From positions 1 through 45,745 of the forward strand of contig MUZD01000014.1 in assembly GCA_002155105.1 (NCBI GenBank): DNA of 45,745 nt. Reading direction: 5' to 3'. The notes below the pieces were generated by a model, which did not search any database, was not told the origin of the DNA, and worked only from the letters and a program-made list of their open reading frames with translations. Below, piece after piece: positions 31,242 to 38,561 of the stretch. The DNA is from Sedimentibacter sp. SX930. GTDB lineage: Bacteria; Bacillota; Bacilli; Lactobacillales; Aerococcaceae. How positions within the stretch are numbered: the stretch's first letter is position 1; each line of letters starts with the position of its first letter. Made by a program: the position numbers and the translations under genes.

Positions 31242-31410
31242 CATAATGTGCTTTTGTTTTTTTATAGCGTTATAATGGTGTTGTCAATAAATGATAAAAT
31301 CGAAATGAATGGGTAGGCTTTTATAAGAGTACTGGATACGATACTACTGGAAGAGCTATAGCAATAAGATATAAAACTTTATAAAAAGACAGATTCGAGG
31401 TTTAAACATC

Positions 31411-31653
31411 ATGAATTCTTATAAGAAATTTTATCAGAACCATCCGTATCTTAATGTCCTAATAAGTTTGTTTATAGCAAGTCTAATAGGAATTGCTATA
31501 GAATATATCATTAATAGAGATTTCATTGGTTCTGGATTCTATACTGCATCGTTTTTAACGTTGCTTGCATTGTTAAGAGTTAGACGTGAACGGAAGAATC
31601 TTAAATCAAAAGAAAACTCTGAATATGAGGCAGAAGATGAAATAGGTAAATAA
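31411..31653 (+). CDS. Small two-segment membrane protein
   Basis: An 80-residue protein with two hydrophobic segments (YLNVLISLFIASLIGIAIEY and 'GSGFYTASFLTLLALLRV') and a charged tail (RRERKNLKSKENSEYEAEDE). The 'EYIINRDFIGSGFYTASFL' block resembles 'EYGESKFYTAFFLGGFL' of the next gene, so the two are distant paralogues. GAGG lies upstream at 31398. Unknown function; possibly immunity-type proteins of the same locus. Confidence 0.6.
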   Translation: MNSYKKFYQNHPYLNVLISLFIASLIGIAIEYIINRDFIGSGFYTASFLTLLALLRVRRERKNLKSKENSEYEAEDEIGK

Positions 31654-31718
31654 GGAAAGCAAGAACAATGTAAAATTGTATTAGTTCCTTAATTGACAAT
31701 AGGAGAGGATGTTAAATT

Positions 31719-31949
31719 ATGGAATTTTCCCGAAAAAAACGGAGTCGTGGTGTCGTAATGTATCTTAAAAAGAATAAGCACCTTCTCGTCATATTCATTT
31801 ATGGCATTATAGCTGCTTTATTTTCTTCCCGACTCATTATTGAGTATGGCGAAAGTAAGTTTTATACAGCCTTCTTCTTGGGTGGCTTCCTGCTAATAGT
31901 TTTCCTTAAAATCGCTTCTTTGGTAACCTCTTCTGAAAAAGAAAAGTAA
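31719..31949 (+). CDS. Small two-segment membrane protein, paralogue of 31411
   Basis: A 76-residue protein with two hydrophobic segments (HLLVIFIYGIIAALFSSRLI and FYTAFFLGGFLLIVFLKIAS) and the tail EKEK. ATG 31719 follows AGGAGAGG by 10 bases; ATG 31758 is a later alternative with no site. Shares the E-Y/E-S-KFYTA-FF core with the preceding gene. Thirteen bases separate its stop from the start of the next permease gene, so they are co-transcribed. Confidence 0.6.
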   Translation: MEFSRKKRSRGVVMYLKKNKHLLVIFIYGIIAALFSSRLIIEYGESKFYTAFFLGGFLLIVFLKIASLVTSSEKEK

Positions 31950-31962
31950 AGTGAGGATAACT

Positions 31963-32361
31963 ATGCCCAAAAAAACAAACATATCCATTGCGGTATTGAA
32001 CCTATACACGATCATTCTGATAGGCATGTTTTTACTTTTTCAAGATCAAAGCAGAGCAGTCTTGTTTATTTTGTTTTTGATGTTTATCAATCTTGCTGTA
32101 TTTACAGTTATTGTACTGTCTAATAAAAAGGAAATTAGAATTAATTTTATAGTAGGCAAATCCCGGAAAAAGGAAATGGTAGACAGCTTTATTTTAAATG
32201 GATCGACTCAATTTCTTGCTGTGATTCTATTTGAAATTTTTTCCTGGATTGTGTTAAAAAATCGTGATATTGCTCAAACAATACATTTATGTATGATTGC
32301 TGTTGTCTTACTTGTTCTAAAAATAACCACTTTATCCGTATTGTTGAGGAAAATAATATGA
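31963..32361 (+). CDS. FtsX-like half permease lacking the extracellular domain
   Basis: Start ATG 31963 follows GTGAGG. The 132-residue product has four hydrophobic segments. The cytoplasmic stretch 'NKKEIRINFIVGKSRKKEMV' sits where FtsX/MacB-type permeases have their 'KEIGILKALGxSxxxI' coupling helix. No extracellular domain is present between segments one and two. It overlaps the following permease gene by 4 bases (ATGA), so the two are translated together and may form one heteromeric transporter. In related bacteriocin-associated permeases (about 650 residues) both halves are in one chain. Confidence 0.55.
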   Translation: MPKKTNISIAVLNLYTIILIGMFLLFQDQSRAVLFILFLMFINLAVFTVIVLSNKKEIRINFIVGKSRKKEMVDSFILNGSTQFLAVILFEIFSWIVLKNRDIAQTIHLCMIAVVLLVLKITTLSVLLRKII

Positions 32362-33248
32362 AAAAAATAAACAGCTTGATTATGAGGAAAAGGTTTTTTC
32401 TGTTTGTATTACTGTTTTTAACAACCTTTCTAATGAATCTCTTTCTTTGGAACGAAACTACTCAGCTGATACGGCAAATGCCTTTATTGGTTTCTTTGAA
32501 GGAAAAAAGCGCCGACGATGTTTATGAGCTTCATTTTCAGCCTTCAGCAGATGAGCATAATGTGATTCAACCGTATTCACAAAGTGAACAGGATCGTATT
32601 TTACAGTTTCTGGAAAATAGTTTTTTTGATTCTGATGGAAAACCCAATCTTTATAGTGGTAAACAAAGTTATCTATCTGATTCAAGTGCGAAAATGGACA
32701 AAGAGAACTTAACACCTGTCACGAAAGAAATGTTAAATAGCGAAATACGAAAAGATTTTATTGATGCAACGTTCATGAATGACATACTCATTCTCAATAT
32801 AGAAAAATCCGTCACGAATGACATTGAAAAATCTGCCGAAACGTTAGATTTTCGAATCGGATTAAATTCCTTAAATGAAAAATTCCGTGAAGAATTCAAT
32901 TATTATTTTGGCAACTTCATTTTTGGCCTTGCCTTATCGTTGGTCTTTATGTCTTTTGGACTTTTGATTGTATATTGGATCATCTCTTCCAGCCTTAAAA
33001 TATTCCAACAGGATATTAGATTACATCGCGTGATGGGGCTGACAAATCGAAAGATAACGAATAATTTCAAGCTTTTACTGATGCTTCCGGTTAATGTCTC
33101 TTTTATGGTATTCCTAGTGTTCGCTTATTCCACAGGTTTCCACATTTTGCCTGTTGATTATCTTTATCTTCTTTTGTTAAACAGTAGCTTACTCATTATT
33201 TCAAATCTGATCATCAAAAAGAAGATGGGGAGGATATTAGATGCTTAG
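32358..33248 (+). CDS. Bacteriocin-associated FtsX/MacB-like permease
   Basis: Start ATG 32358 follows GAGGAAA and gives 296 residues; the frame is open upstream but without a site. Topology: one N-terminal membrane segment (FFLFVLLFLTTFLMNLFLW), an extracellular domain of about 150 residues, then three membrane segments ('IFGLALSLVFMSFGLLIVYW', 'LPVNVSFMVFLVFAYSTGF', 'LYLLLLNSSLLIISNLIIKK'). The sequence 'FQQDIRLHRVMGLTNRKITN' is the FtsX-family coupling helix. This matches half of the bacteriocin-associated integral membrane family (DUF1430). Overlaps the ATPase start by 8 bases. Confidence 0.7.
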   Translation: MKKINSLIMRKRFFLFVLLFLTTFLMNLFLWNETTQLIRQMPLLVSLKEKSADDVYELHFQPSADEHNVIQPYSQSEQDRILQFLENSFFDSDGKPNLYSGKQSYLSDSSAKMDKENLTPVTKEMLNSEIRKDFIDATFMNDILILNIEKSVTNDIEKSAETLDFRIGLNSLNEKFREEFNYYFGNFIFGLALSLVFMSFGLLIVYWIISSSLKIFQQDIRLHRVMGLTNRKITNNFKLLLMLPVNVSFMVFLVFAYSTGFHILPVDYLYLLLLNSSLLIISNLIIKKKMGRILDA

Positions 33249-33894
33249 CCTAAAGGACATTACAAAAAAATACAAAGATAAAGTAATCTTTCAAAATGCT
33301 GATTTTGAAGCTGCAACAGGCGAAATAGTATTGCTTATGGGCCAATCGGGAATTGGCAAGTCCACTTTTCTTGATATTATCGCTGGCATAAAAAGCTTTG
33401 ATTCTGGAAAATATTATTATCAAAACCAAGAAATTTTTCCTAAAAATGATGAACAAATGAGTGCATTCAGAAATCAAACGATAGGCTATATATTGCAGGA
33501 CTTTGCTTTAATAGATGACTACAGTGTTCTGGAAAACATCATTTTGCCTTCATTTTATAATGCAGCTATGGATACGGAAGCGGCAAAAGAAAGAGCCAGA
33601 TATTTGTCGGATAAATTTGATTTAACAGAAATTCTCCATAGCAAAGTAAAGAATATTTCCGGCGGTCAAAAACAACGGGTTGCGATAGTCCGAAGTCTGA
33701 TTTTAGATCCACCCATTATCTTAGCTGACGAACCCACTACGAACTTGGATGCGAAAAATTTTGATTTTGTCATGGAAACTTTCAAAGAAGCGGCACATAA
33801 AGGAAAAATAATCATCATTGCAACTCATGATGAACGTATTCTGAATATAGCGGATAAGGTTTACCAAGTTGAAAACTATAAATTGATTGTCTGA
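33241..33894 (+). CDS. ABC-transporter ATPase, bacteriocin-export (lactococcin 972 group) type
   Basis: A 217-residue ABC ATPase. All motifs are present: Walker A 'GQSGIGKSTFLD', Q-loop 'GYILQDFALIDDYSVLENI', signature 'NISGGQKQRVAIVRSLI', Walker B 'IILADEPTTNLD', H-loop 'IIATHD'. It is a MacB/LolD-like short ATPase. Its start overlaps the end of the permease gene by 8 bases, so it energises the permease pair. Length and neighbourhood match ATPases annotated as bacteriocin export, lactococcin 972 group. The pair could instead resist or export membrane-active peptides. Confidence 0.85.
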   Translation: MLSLKDITKKYKDKVIFQNADFEAATGEIVLLMGQSGIGKSTFLDIIAGIKSFDSGKYYYQNQEIFPKNDEQMSAFRNQTIGYILQDFALIDDYSVLENIILPSFYNAAMDTEAAKERARYLSDKFDLTEILHSKVKNISGGQKQRVAIVRSLILDPPIILADEPTTNLDAKNFDFVMETFKEAAHKGKIIIIATHDERILNIADKVYQVENYKLIV

Positions 33895-33962
33895 CCGTTT
33901 AACGTGTCCTGTATCTGCTCATCCCTACTCTAGTTTTAAATGGTAATCTTGATGATCACAGG

Positions 33963-34082
33963 GTGGACTCCAGTAATACACTTTTAACAAAAATAATTGA
34001 TACTGTTTTTATGTCGCTGTTCAGTCTTGTTTATGTTTCGTATGTGTTGAGTTTGTTTATGCTTTACATTCACACGCTCTGA
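33963..34082 (+). pseudogene. Possible relic of a membrane protein
   Basis: An open stretch that can start at GTG 33963 (frame open from about 33925) encodes 'TKIIDTVFMSLFSLVYVSYV' followed by 'LSLFMLYIHTL' and a stop at 34080-34082. It contains one clear membrane segment, but there is no ribosome site. It may be the end of a lost gene. Between 33895 and 34104 I see nothing else. Confidence 0.25.
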
Positions 34083-34104
34083 TCCCATGTATAAAGGAGA
34101 GGCC

Positions 34105-34350
34105 ATGAAAAAAATCTACTTGTTTATGTATACGGCAGCATTCCTTCTCTTCCTTCTATATTTCGTGGTAATACCTCGCCAACCATTGCCTTTCTCAAAT
34201 AAAGTCCATCTACTTCTGATATTAAGTAGCGCGGCTATGGCATTGGGGGCAATCAAACAAAATAACCGGATCAGTATGTTTTGTGGCATAAGCGTTTTTG
34301 TACTTATATGCATGAGTTGGATTGTGCAGATCATGGTTCAGCATTTCTAA
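34105..34350 (+). CDS. Small membrane protein
   Basis: ATG 34105 (MKKIYLFMYTAAFLLFLLYF) follows AAAGGAGAGG, which lies inside the upstream frame extension, so it is the start. The 81-residue product has three hydrophobic segments with 'IPRQPLPFSNKVHLLLILSS' between the first and second. Unknown family. Monocistronic with its own terminator. Confidence 0.6.
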   Translation: MKKIYLFMYTAAFLLFLLYFVVIPRQPLPFSNKVHLLLILSSAAMALGAIKQNNRISMFCGISVFVLICMSWIVQIMVQHF

Positions 34351-34359
34351 CATATATAC

Positions 34360-34399
34360 CAGGGAAACTTCCTTTTTGGGGAGCTTCCCTGTTTTTTTT
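34360..34399 (+). terminator. Terminator of small membrane protein gene
   Basis: CAGGGAA (34360-34366) pairs with TTCCCTG (34385-34391), followed by eight T. Confidence 0.85.
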
Positions 34400-34442
34400 A
34401 TATTTATTTTGTCGTTTCCCAAAAATATTTTTCCTTGTTCGC

Positions 34443-34472
34443 TTTACAAAAACAAACATACGTTCGTATAAT
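34443..34472 (+). promoter_or_regulatory. SOS-controlled promoter of uvrX
   Basis: CAAACATACGTTCG (34453-34466) differs at one position from the Gram-positive LexA/DinR box CGAACRNRYGTTCG. It sits between TTTACA (34443-34448) and TATAAT (34467-34472), an 18-base spacer, so LexA binding would block the promoter. The gene encodes a Y-family polymerase, as expected for SOS control. Confidence 0.8.
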
Positions 34473-34500
34473 AGAGACATAGAGATTGGAGACGGTTTTT

Positions 34501-35886
34501 ATGTACGAAACGGAATTGATTTTTGATTATGCGAAGGAACCCAGCCGCGATATTCTCTGCATCGACTGCAAATCCTTCTATGCGAGCGTGGAATGCGTGC
34601 GGCGTGGGCTCCATCCGCTCGAAACAAAGTTGGTGGTCATGAGCTATCCCTCAGCCGATCCGAAAGAGCGCGGCAGTGGACTGATCTTGGCCTCCTCTCC
34701 TGCTGCCAAAAAGGCTTACGGGATATCGAACATCAGTCGGGCCCGGGACTTGCCCTTCCCCTATCCGCCAGGACTAGTGATTGCGGCGCCTCAGATGCGG
34801 TTGTACATGCAGAAAAATACCGAAATCAACAATATCTACAAGAAGTACGCGGACGAAGCCAACCATCACGTCTATTCGGTCGACGAGAGTTTTGTCGATA
34901 TCACCGGTGCCCAGAAACTTTTCGGGAAAAACTCGGCTTACGAAATGGCCAAACTCATCCAGGCTGACGTATTGCAGACGACCGGCATCTACACAACAAT
35001 CGGCATCGGCGATAACCCGCTGCTGGCTAAGTTGGCGCTCGATAACGCGGCCAAGCATCAGCCGGATATGATCGCTGAATGGCGTTATCCGGATATCCCC
35101 GATACTGTCTGGAAGATCCCGGACATGACCGATTTTTGGGGCATCGGCAAACGGACCCAGCTGCGGCTCAACCAGTTGGGCATCTCCTCGATCCATGACT
35201 TGGCGCACACCAATTACTATTATTTGAAGAGCAAGCTCGGCGTCATCGGCGCGCAGCTGTATGCTCACAGTTGGGGGATCGACCGCAGCTTTCTGGGGGA
35301 AAAAGTCAAAGTCAGCTCAAAATCCATCGGCAATTCACAGGTGCTCAACAAGGATTATGTGGTGCGCTCCGAAATCGAGATCGTCCTGATTGAAATGGCC
35401 GACCAGGTGGCGACGCGCCTGCGAAAATCCGGAGCCAAGACCCAGCTTGTGAGTCTGAGCATCGGCTACAGCATCAACTACATCGATCAGCTGGGCAGGA
35501 CCGGATTCCATCAGCAGCTGAAAATCCCGCCCACCAACGCCTCGAGTGAACTAGTGGCCCATATCCTGATGATTTTTGACCAGCATTACAAAGACCAGTC
35601 GATCCGGAACGTCGGCGTAGGTGCCGGAAATCTGATCTACACGGATTTTCTGCAGCTGGACCTGTTTCAGGAGCCTGATGAACAAGTAAACGAGCAAAAG
35701 AAGGATCTGATCGTCGATTCGATCCGCAAAAAATACGGATTCCGCTCACTCGTGCGGGCAGTCAGCCTATTGGAAGGTGGCCGTGCGATAGCGCGCAGCT
35801 CGTTGGTGGGTGGACACGCGGGCGGTATGGCCGGATTGGAGGAAGGGGAAGAAAATGCTAAAAGAACCAAGAAAACGGACGGATAA
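34501..35886 (+). CDS. uvrX: Y-family DNA polymerase (UvrX/ImpB-MucB-SamB type)
   Basis: A translesion polymerase of 461 residues. It has the metal-binding motif 'DILCIDCKSFYASVECVRRG' (Asp, then Phe/Tyr), 'VYSVDESFVDITG' with the catalytic Asp-Glu pair, 'TIGIGDNPLLAKLALDNAAK' and the fingers/thumb 'FWGIGKRTQLRLNQLGISSI'. The C-terminal ~100 residues form the little finger and a Gly-rich, low-complexity tail (GGHAGGMAGLEEGEENAK). UvrX-type genes are usually SOS-inducible and paired with yolD, as here. Start ATG 34501 follows TTGGAG; a TTG at 34486 is a weaker alternative. Confidence 0.93.
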   Translation: MYETELIFDYAKEPSRDILCIDCKSFYASVECVRRGLHPLETKLVVMSYPSADPKERGSGLILASSPAAKKAYGISNISRARDLPFPYPPGLVIAAPQMRLYMQKNTEINNIYKKYADEANHHVYSVDESFVDITGAQKLFGKNSAYEMAKLIQADVLQTTGIYTTIGIGDNPLLAKLALDNAAKHQPDMIAEWRYPDIPDTVWKIPDMTDFWGIGKRTQLRLNQLGISSIHDLAHTNYYYLKSKLGVIGAQLYAHSWGIDRSFLGEKVKVSSKSIGNSQVLNKDYVVRSEIEIVLIEMADQVATRLRKSGAKTQLVSLSIGYSINYIDQLGRTGFHQQLKIPPTNASSELVAHILMIFDQHYKDQSIRNVGVGAGNLIYTDFLQLDLFQEPDEQVNEQKKDLIVDSIRKKYGFRSLVRAVSLLEGGRAIARSSLVGGHAGGMAGLEEGEENAKRTKKTDG

Positions 35887-36277
35887 GGTATTTGAGGACT
35901 ACAACGACTACCATGACCGCGGCATGATCAAATGGGTAACGGCCTACGCGATGGAGGAACTTGTGAAGTCCATCTCTGCAGGAAAAGCGGAAGCCATGAA
36001 GGACATCCCGATCCTCCCTCAGCTGAGTCCTGCCGAAATCGATGAAACCTTGGCGGTAGCCTTGAAAAAAAATCGCCGGGTATCGATCCAACTGAACCAA
36101 AAGGATCGCTTCGGGCGCCAAACAGAGTCCATTGAAGGCTTTTTTAAAGGCTATTGCGGAGAGGATGAAATCCTGATCGGCGAAGCATGGGTTCCGCTCG
36201 AGCGCATCCGCAATGTGCATATTCTATACCAGGATAAATGGTCAAAAGTGGCGGTGTTCAAACAAAATCAATACTGA
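35855..36277 (+). CDS. yolD: YolD-like family protein
   Basis: A 140-residue protein that starts within the last 32 bases of uvrX (ATG 35855 behind GGAAGGGGAAG), so it is coupled. 'DRGMIKWVTAYAMEELV' is the conserved N-terminal block of YolD-like proteins, and 'GFFKGYCGEDEILIGEAWVP' then 'LERIRNVHIL' is the C-terminal block that resembles a small Sm/SH3-like fold. YolD proteins accompany UvrX-type polymerases and are thought to regulate or assist them. The C-terminal domain is complete. Confidence 0.8.
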   Translation: MLKEPRKRTDKVFEDYNDYHDRGMIKWVTAYAMEELVKSISAGKAEAMKDIPILPQLSPAEIDETLAVALKKNRRVSIQLNQKDRFGRQTESIEGFFKGYCGEDEILIGEAWVPLERIRNVHILYQDKWSKVAVFKQNQY

Positions 36278-36399
36278 TCCAAAAGGGAAGCGGCACGCGA
36301 ACAGCATTGACAGTGCGATTGTTGTCTTTTTTGATGCAAAGGCTTATACTCAAATCAAAAGAGAACGCTTTCTTTTCTCTTGAGAAGGAGGACATTATC

Positions 36400-36744
36400 A
36401 TGACTTATACCATCCAGACCAGCGTCCATTCCATTGAAGAGTGTAAAAGGGCTGTAGAGGAACTGCATAAAAAAGGCTATACGAAAGAGCAGATCACCTT
36501 GGTGACGAACAATGCAAGCCAAGAAGCCATCTTGGAGAATTGGGACCTTCGCGGTGCGGACGGTGCGATTTTCTCCAGCCATTCGTTGCTGGAAAAGGTC
36601 AACAATCTGTTCAACCTAAAGCAATACGAATATTTCCAAAAAAAGACCGGGACTTTCCCCAAAGGCATGGATTTTATTGCGGACCGCATCGCTGCCATTG
36701 AAAGCGGCAGCATCGTCATCATTACGAAGGAAGCAGACGAATAA
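36400..36744 (+). CDS. YflT-domain general stress protein
   Basis: Start ATG 36400 follows AGGAGGAC; the longer open frame has none. The 114-residue product has 'TSVHSIEECKRAVEELHKKG' and 'YTKEQITLVTNNASQEAIL', the first beta-alpha-beta unit of the heat-induced stress protein YflT (GsiB-like 17M) domain. The rest ('NLFNLKQYEYFQKKTGTFPK' to 'AIESGSIVIITKEADE') completes the fold. Members accumulate under stress. A paralogue follows 64 bases downstream. Confidence 0.8.
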   Translation: MTYTIQTSVHSIEECKRAVEELHKKGYTKEQITLVTNNASQEAILENWDLRGADGAIFSSHSLLEKVNNLFNLKQYEYFQKKTGTFPKGMDFIADRIAAIESGSIVIITKEADE

Positions 36745-36808
36745 CAGTTTTCTTCTCGACTCATCAAGCAGCTCTGTAAACCATGAAAAATGAAAGGACT
36801 GATGTGAT

Positions 36809-37180
36809 ATGTCAAAATTTGTGGCAGGTTCGTACGCAACCGTCGAAGCTGTGGAAACAGCCGTCAAAGGCTTGCTCGAGAAAGGACACAATGAAACCGA
36901 TCTCCTGTTGGTGACCAACTCACCGGATAAAAAAGAGCGGTTGGCTAAAAAAACAGGTATTGAAGTCATCAGCGAAACAGGACACGATGAGAATTCCGGC
37001 TGGAAGGATCTCGCCCCGCTCTACCCGTCCTTCGATGAGGAGGCCCTTTACGAGCCCTCCCCTCAGCATCCTTATCCGCAGTTGTCACCGGAACAGGAAG
37101 AAGAGCAGGAGCGCAAAATGCAGGGCTACTTCTCCGAATTGGAGGAAGGTAATATTTTGATCATCGTAAGCGAGAATTAA
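36809..37180 (+). CDS. YflT-domain general stress protein (second copy)
   Basis: A 123-residue relative of the preceding gene: 'GSYATVEAVETAVKGLLEKG' and 'HNETDLLLVTNSPDKKERLA' align with its start, and 'EEGNILIIVSEN' with its C-terminus. A Pro/Glu-rich insert (PLYPSFDEEALYEPSPQHPY) replaces the middle helices. Co-transcribed with the first copy and closed by a strong terminator. Confidence 0.75.
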   Translation: MSKFVAGSYATVEAVETAVKGLLEKGHNETDLLLVTNSPDKKERLAKKTGIEVISETGHDENSGWKDLAPLYPSFDEEALYEPSPQHPYPQLSPEQEEEQERKMQGYFSELEEGNILIIVSEN

Positions 37181-37196
37181 AAACTACGGGATAACG

Positions 37197-37239
37197 AAAA
37201 GGCCCAGGATACGTGTTTTAAGTATCCTGGACCTTTTTG
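37197..37239 (+). terminator. Terminator after stress-protein pair
   Basis: AAAGGCCCAGGATAC (from 37198) pairs with GTATCCTGGACCTTT (37222-37236) with one mismatch, then TT. The loop is 9 bases. Confidence 0.88.
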
Positions 37240-37311
37240 CATGCTATGATAAAATTGAACTAAACAATAAAAACTATTTCCTATTCAAAATCCGGATATA
37301 GGAGGAAACAA

Positions 37312-37473
37312 ATGGATGCAGAAAAAGTGAATGTCTATACCCTTTTCGCAGCTTCTTTAATCATGCTGGGCGTTACTTTGTTGACGCATGATATCGCGAT
37401 TTCCATAGTCATTGCCGCTATTGCCTTTCCAGCAATACGAAGCCTGATCAAAAATTACCGCAACAGGAACTGA
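37312..37473 (+). CDS. Small two-segment membrane protein (53 aa)
   Basis: AGGAGG (37300-37305) is ideally placed before ATG 37312. The product has an acidic start (MDAEKVN), two hydrophobic segments ('VYTLFAASLIMLGVTLLT' and 'IAISIVIAAIAFPAI') and a basic tail (KNYRNRN). It is a small orphan protein of unknown family. Confidence 0.65.
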   Translation: MDAEKVNVYTLFAASLIMLGVTLLTHDIAISIVIAAIAFPAIRSLIKNYRNRN

Positions 37474-37480
37474 TAGCCTA

Positions 37481-37777
37481 CTACATATGCTCCTCAGCAT
37501 CCAACAGCCACATTGTCACCACTACCGCATCCCCGCCACTCTTGCCGATTGATTTACGGATTTTGGCATTGACGGACATGATCGCATTTTTATCCCGCAG
37601 CGGCATCAGGTTCATCACCCCAAAGTCATAGCCGTCGATGGTTCCCCTGACTTTGATGCTTCCCCATGGTCCACTGATTTGTTTTGTGTCCGGGACTTCA
37701 ATATGATAGGTCCAAGCACCTTTGCCGGATACATATTTGAGTTCAACTTCTTTGTTATCCACTATTTTCTCTTCCAA
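37481..37777 (-). CDS. DUF1905-domain protein
   Basis: A 98-residue protein starting at TTG 37777, about 9 bases after AAGGGG. 'GKGAWTYHIEVP' and 'WGSIKVRGTIDGYDF' followed by 'LMPLRDKNAIMSVNAKIRKS' then 'IGKSGGDAVVVTMW' match the DUF1905 beta-barrel family in order and length. Function of the family is unknown. It is convergent with the small membrane protein at 37312. Confidence 0.85.
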   Translation of the reverse strand: MEEKIVDNKEVELKYVSGKGAWTYHIEVPDTKQISGPWGSIKVRGTIDGYDFGVMNLMPLRDKNAIMSVNAKIRKSIGKSGGDAVVVTMWLLDAEEHM

Positions 37778-37840
37778 AGTCTTTTTCCCCTTCCATTATC
37801 AGCGGTGAATATTGAATGAAATTTCGAAATGATTCGATTC

Positions 37841-37884
37841 AAAAAAGAAGCAGGAGAACCGTTGGACGGTTTTTCCTGCTTCTT
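37841..37884 (-). terminator. Terminator of SRP RNA gene
   Basis: On the minus strand AGAAGCAGG pairs with CCTGCTTCT, with inner AACCGT/ACGGTT pairing, followed by TTTTT. It is about 20 bases beyond the SRP RNA 3' end. Confidence 0.85.
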
Positions 37885-37904
37885 TGTATAAGTTATATTA
37901 ACTT

Positions 37905-37991
37905 ACAGCACATGGCGATACCTACTTATAGCTGCTTCCTTCCGGATCTGACTCAATTCATAAGATCGCCATTGCCATAAGGCCTTTCGGC
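37905..37991 (-). ncRNA. ffs: Small signal recognition particle RNA (4.5S/6S-type)
   Basis: The minus strand contains GTCAGATCCGGAAGGAAGCAGC-like sequence around 37932-37953, the domain IV signature that binds Ffh, with complementary flanks (GGCAATGGCGATC / GGTATCGCCATG) forming the rod. It lies directly after tadA, a typical place in Firmicutes. Ends are estimated from the helix, not known exactly. Confidence 0.9.
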
Positions 37992-38024
37992 ATTTCTTAT
38001 CATACCATAGCCAAAAAGAAAAAG

Positions 38025-38540
38025 CTAGCCTTTATTTTCTTCCTGCATATGTTCGCGGAGATGCTTGCGGCTGTTTTCCTTGCGTTCTTTGCGCAGCGCC
38101 CGGAAAAAATCCTGCAGCAGCGTCCGGCATTCTTCCTCCAGTACACCGCGTTCCACCTCGCTCTGATGGTTGAAGCGTTCATCCTGAAGCAGGTTCATCA
38201 AAGTGCCCGCCGTCCCGCCTTTCAGGTCGGATGCGCCGTAATAGACTTTCTTGATTCGTGACAACAGGATGGCACCACAGCACATCGGGCATGGCTCCAG
38301 CGTCACATAGAGCTCCGCTTCCTCAAGCCGCCAATTTTGTTTGAACGCATTGGCCTGCCTGATCGCAGTCATTTCCGCATGCGTCGTCGCATCATTCGTC
38401 ACTTCGCGTTCATTGTGCCCGCGCCCGATGATTTCATCCTTCCAGACGATCACCGCTCCAATCGGCACTTCCCCTATGGCCGCAGCTTTTTCCGCCTCCT
38501 TGATGGCTTCCCGCATATACTCTTCCTTCAACTCATCCAT
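38025..38540 (-). CDS. tadA: tRNA-specific adenosine deaminase
   Basis: A 171-residue deaminase starting at ATG 38540. 'HAEMTAIRQA' (zinc His and catalytic Glu) and 'LEPCPMCCGAILLSRI' (two zinc Cys) give the cytidine-deaminase fold, and 'FNHQSEVERGVLEEECRTLL' the C-terminal part. TadA converts A34 to inosine in tRNA-Arg(ACG). That tRNA is encoded at 44867 in this window. It follows the MFS gene by 21 bases and precedes SRP RNA. Confidence 0.95.
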   Translation of the reverse strand: MDELKEEYMREAIKEAEKAAAIGEVPIGAVIVWKDEIIGRGHNEREVTNDATTHAEMTAIRQANAFKQNWRLEEAELYVTLEPCPMCCGAILLSRIKKVYYGASDLKGGTAGTLMNLLQDERFNHQSEVERGVLEEECRTLLQDFFRALRKERKENSRKHLREHMQEENKG

Positions 38541-38561
38541 CTTCCACAACCTCGTCCCTTA

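Noticed and set aside
31310-31386. Short frame ending 'STGYDTTGRAIAIRYKTL'
   Set aside because: No start codon with a ribosome site and no homologue recognised; may be a relic but I cannot support it as a gene.
34593-35749. Several long frames on both strands inside the uvrX gene
   Set aside because: They are shadows of a GC-richer coding region; uvrX has all family motifs in order, while they have none.
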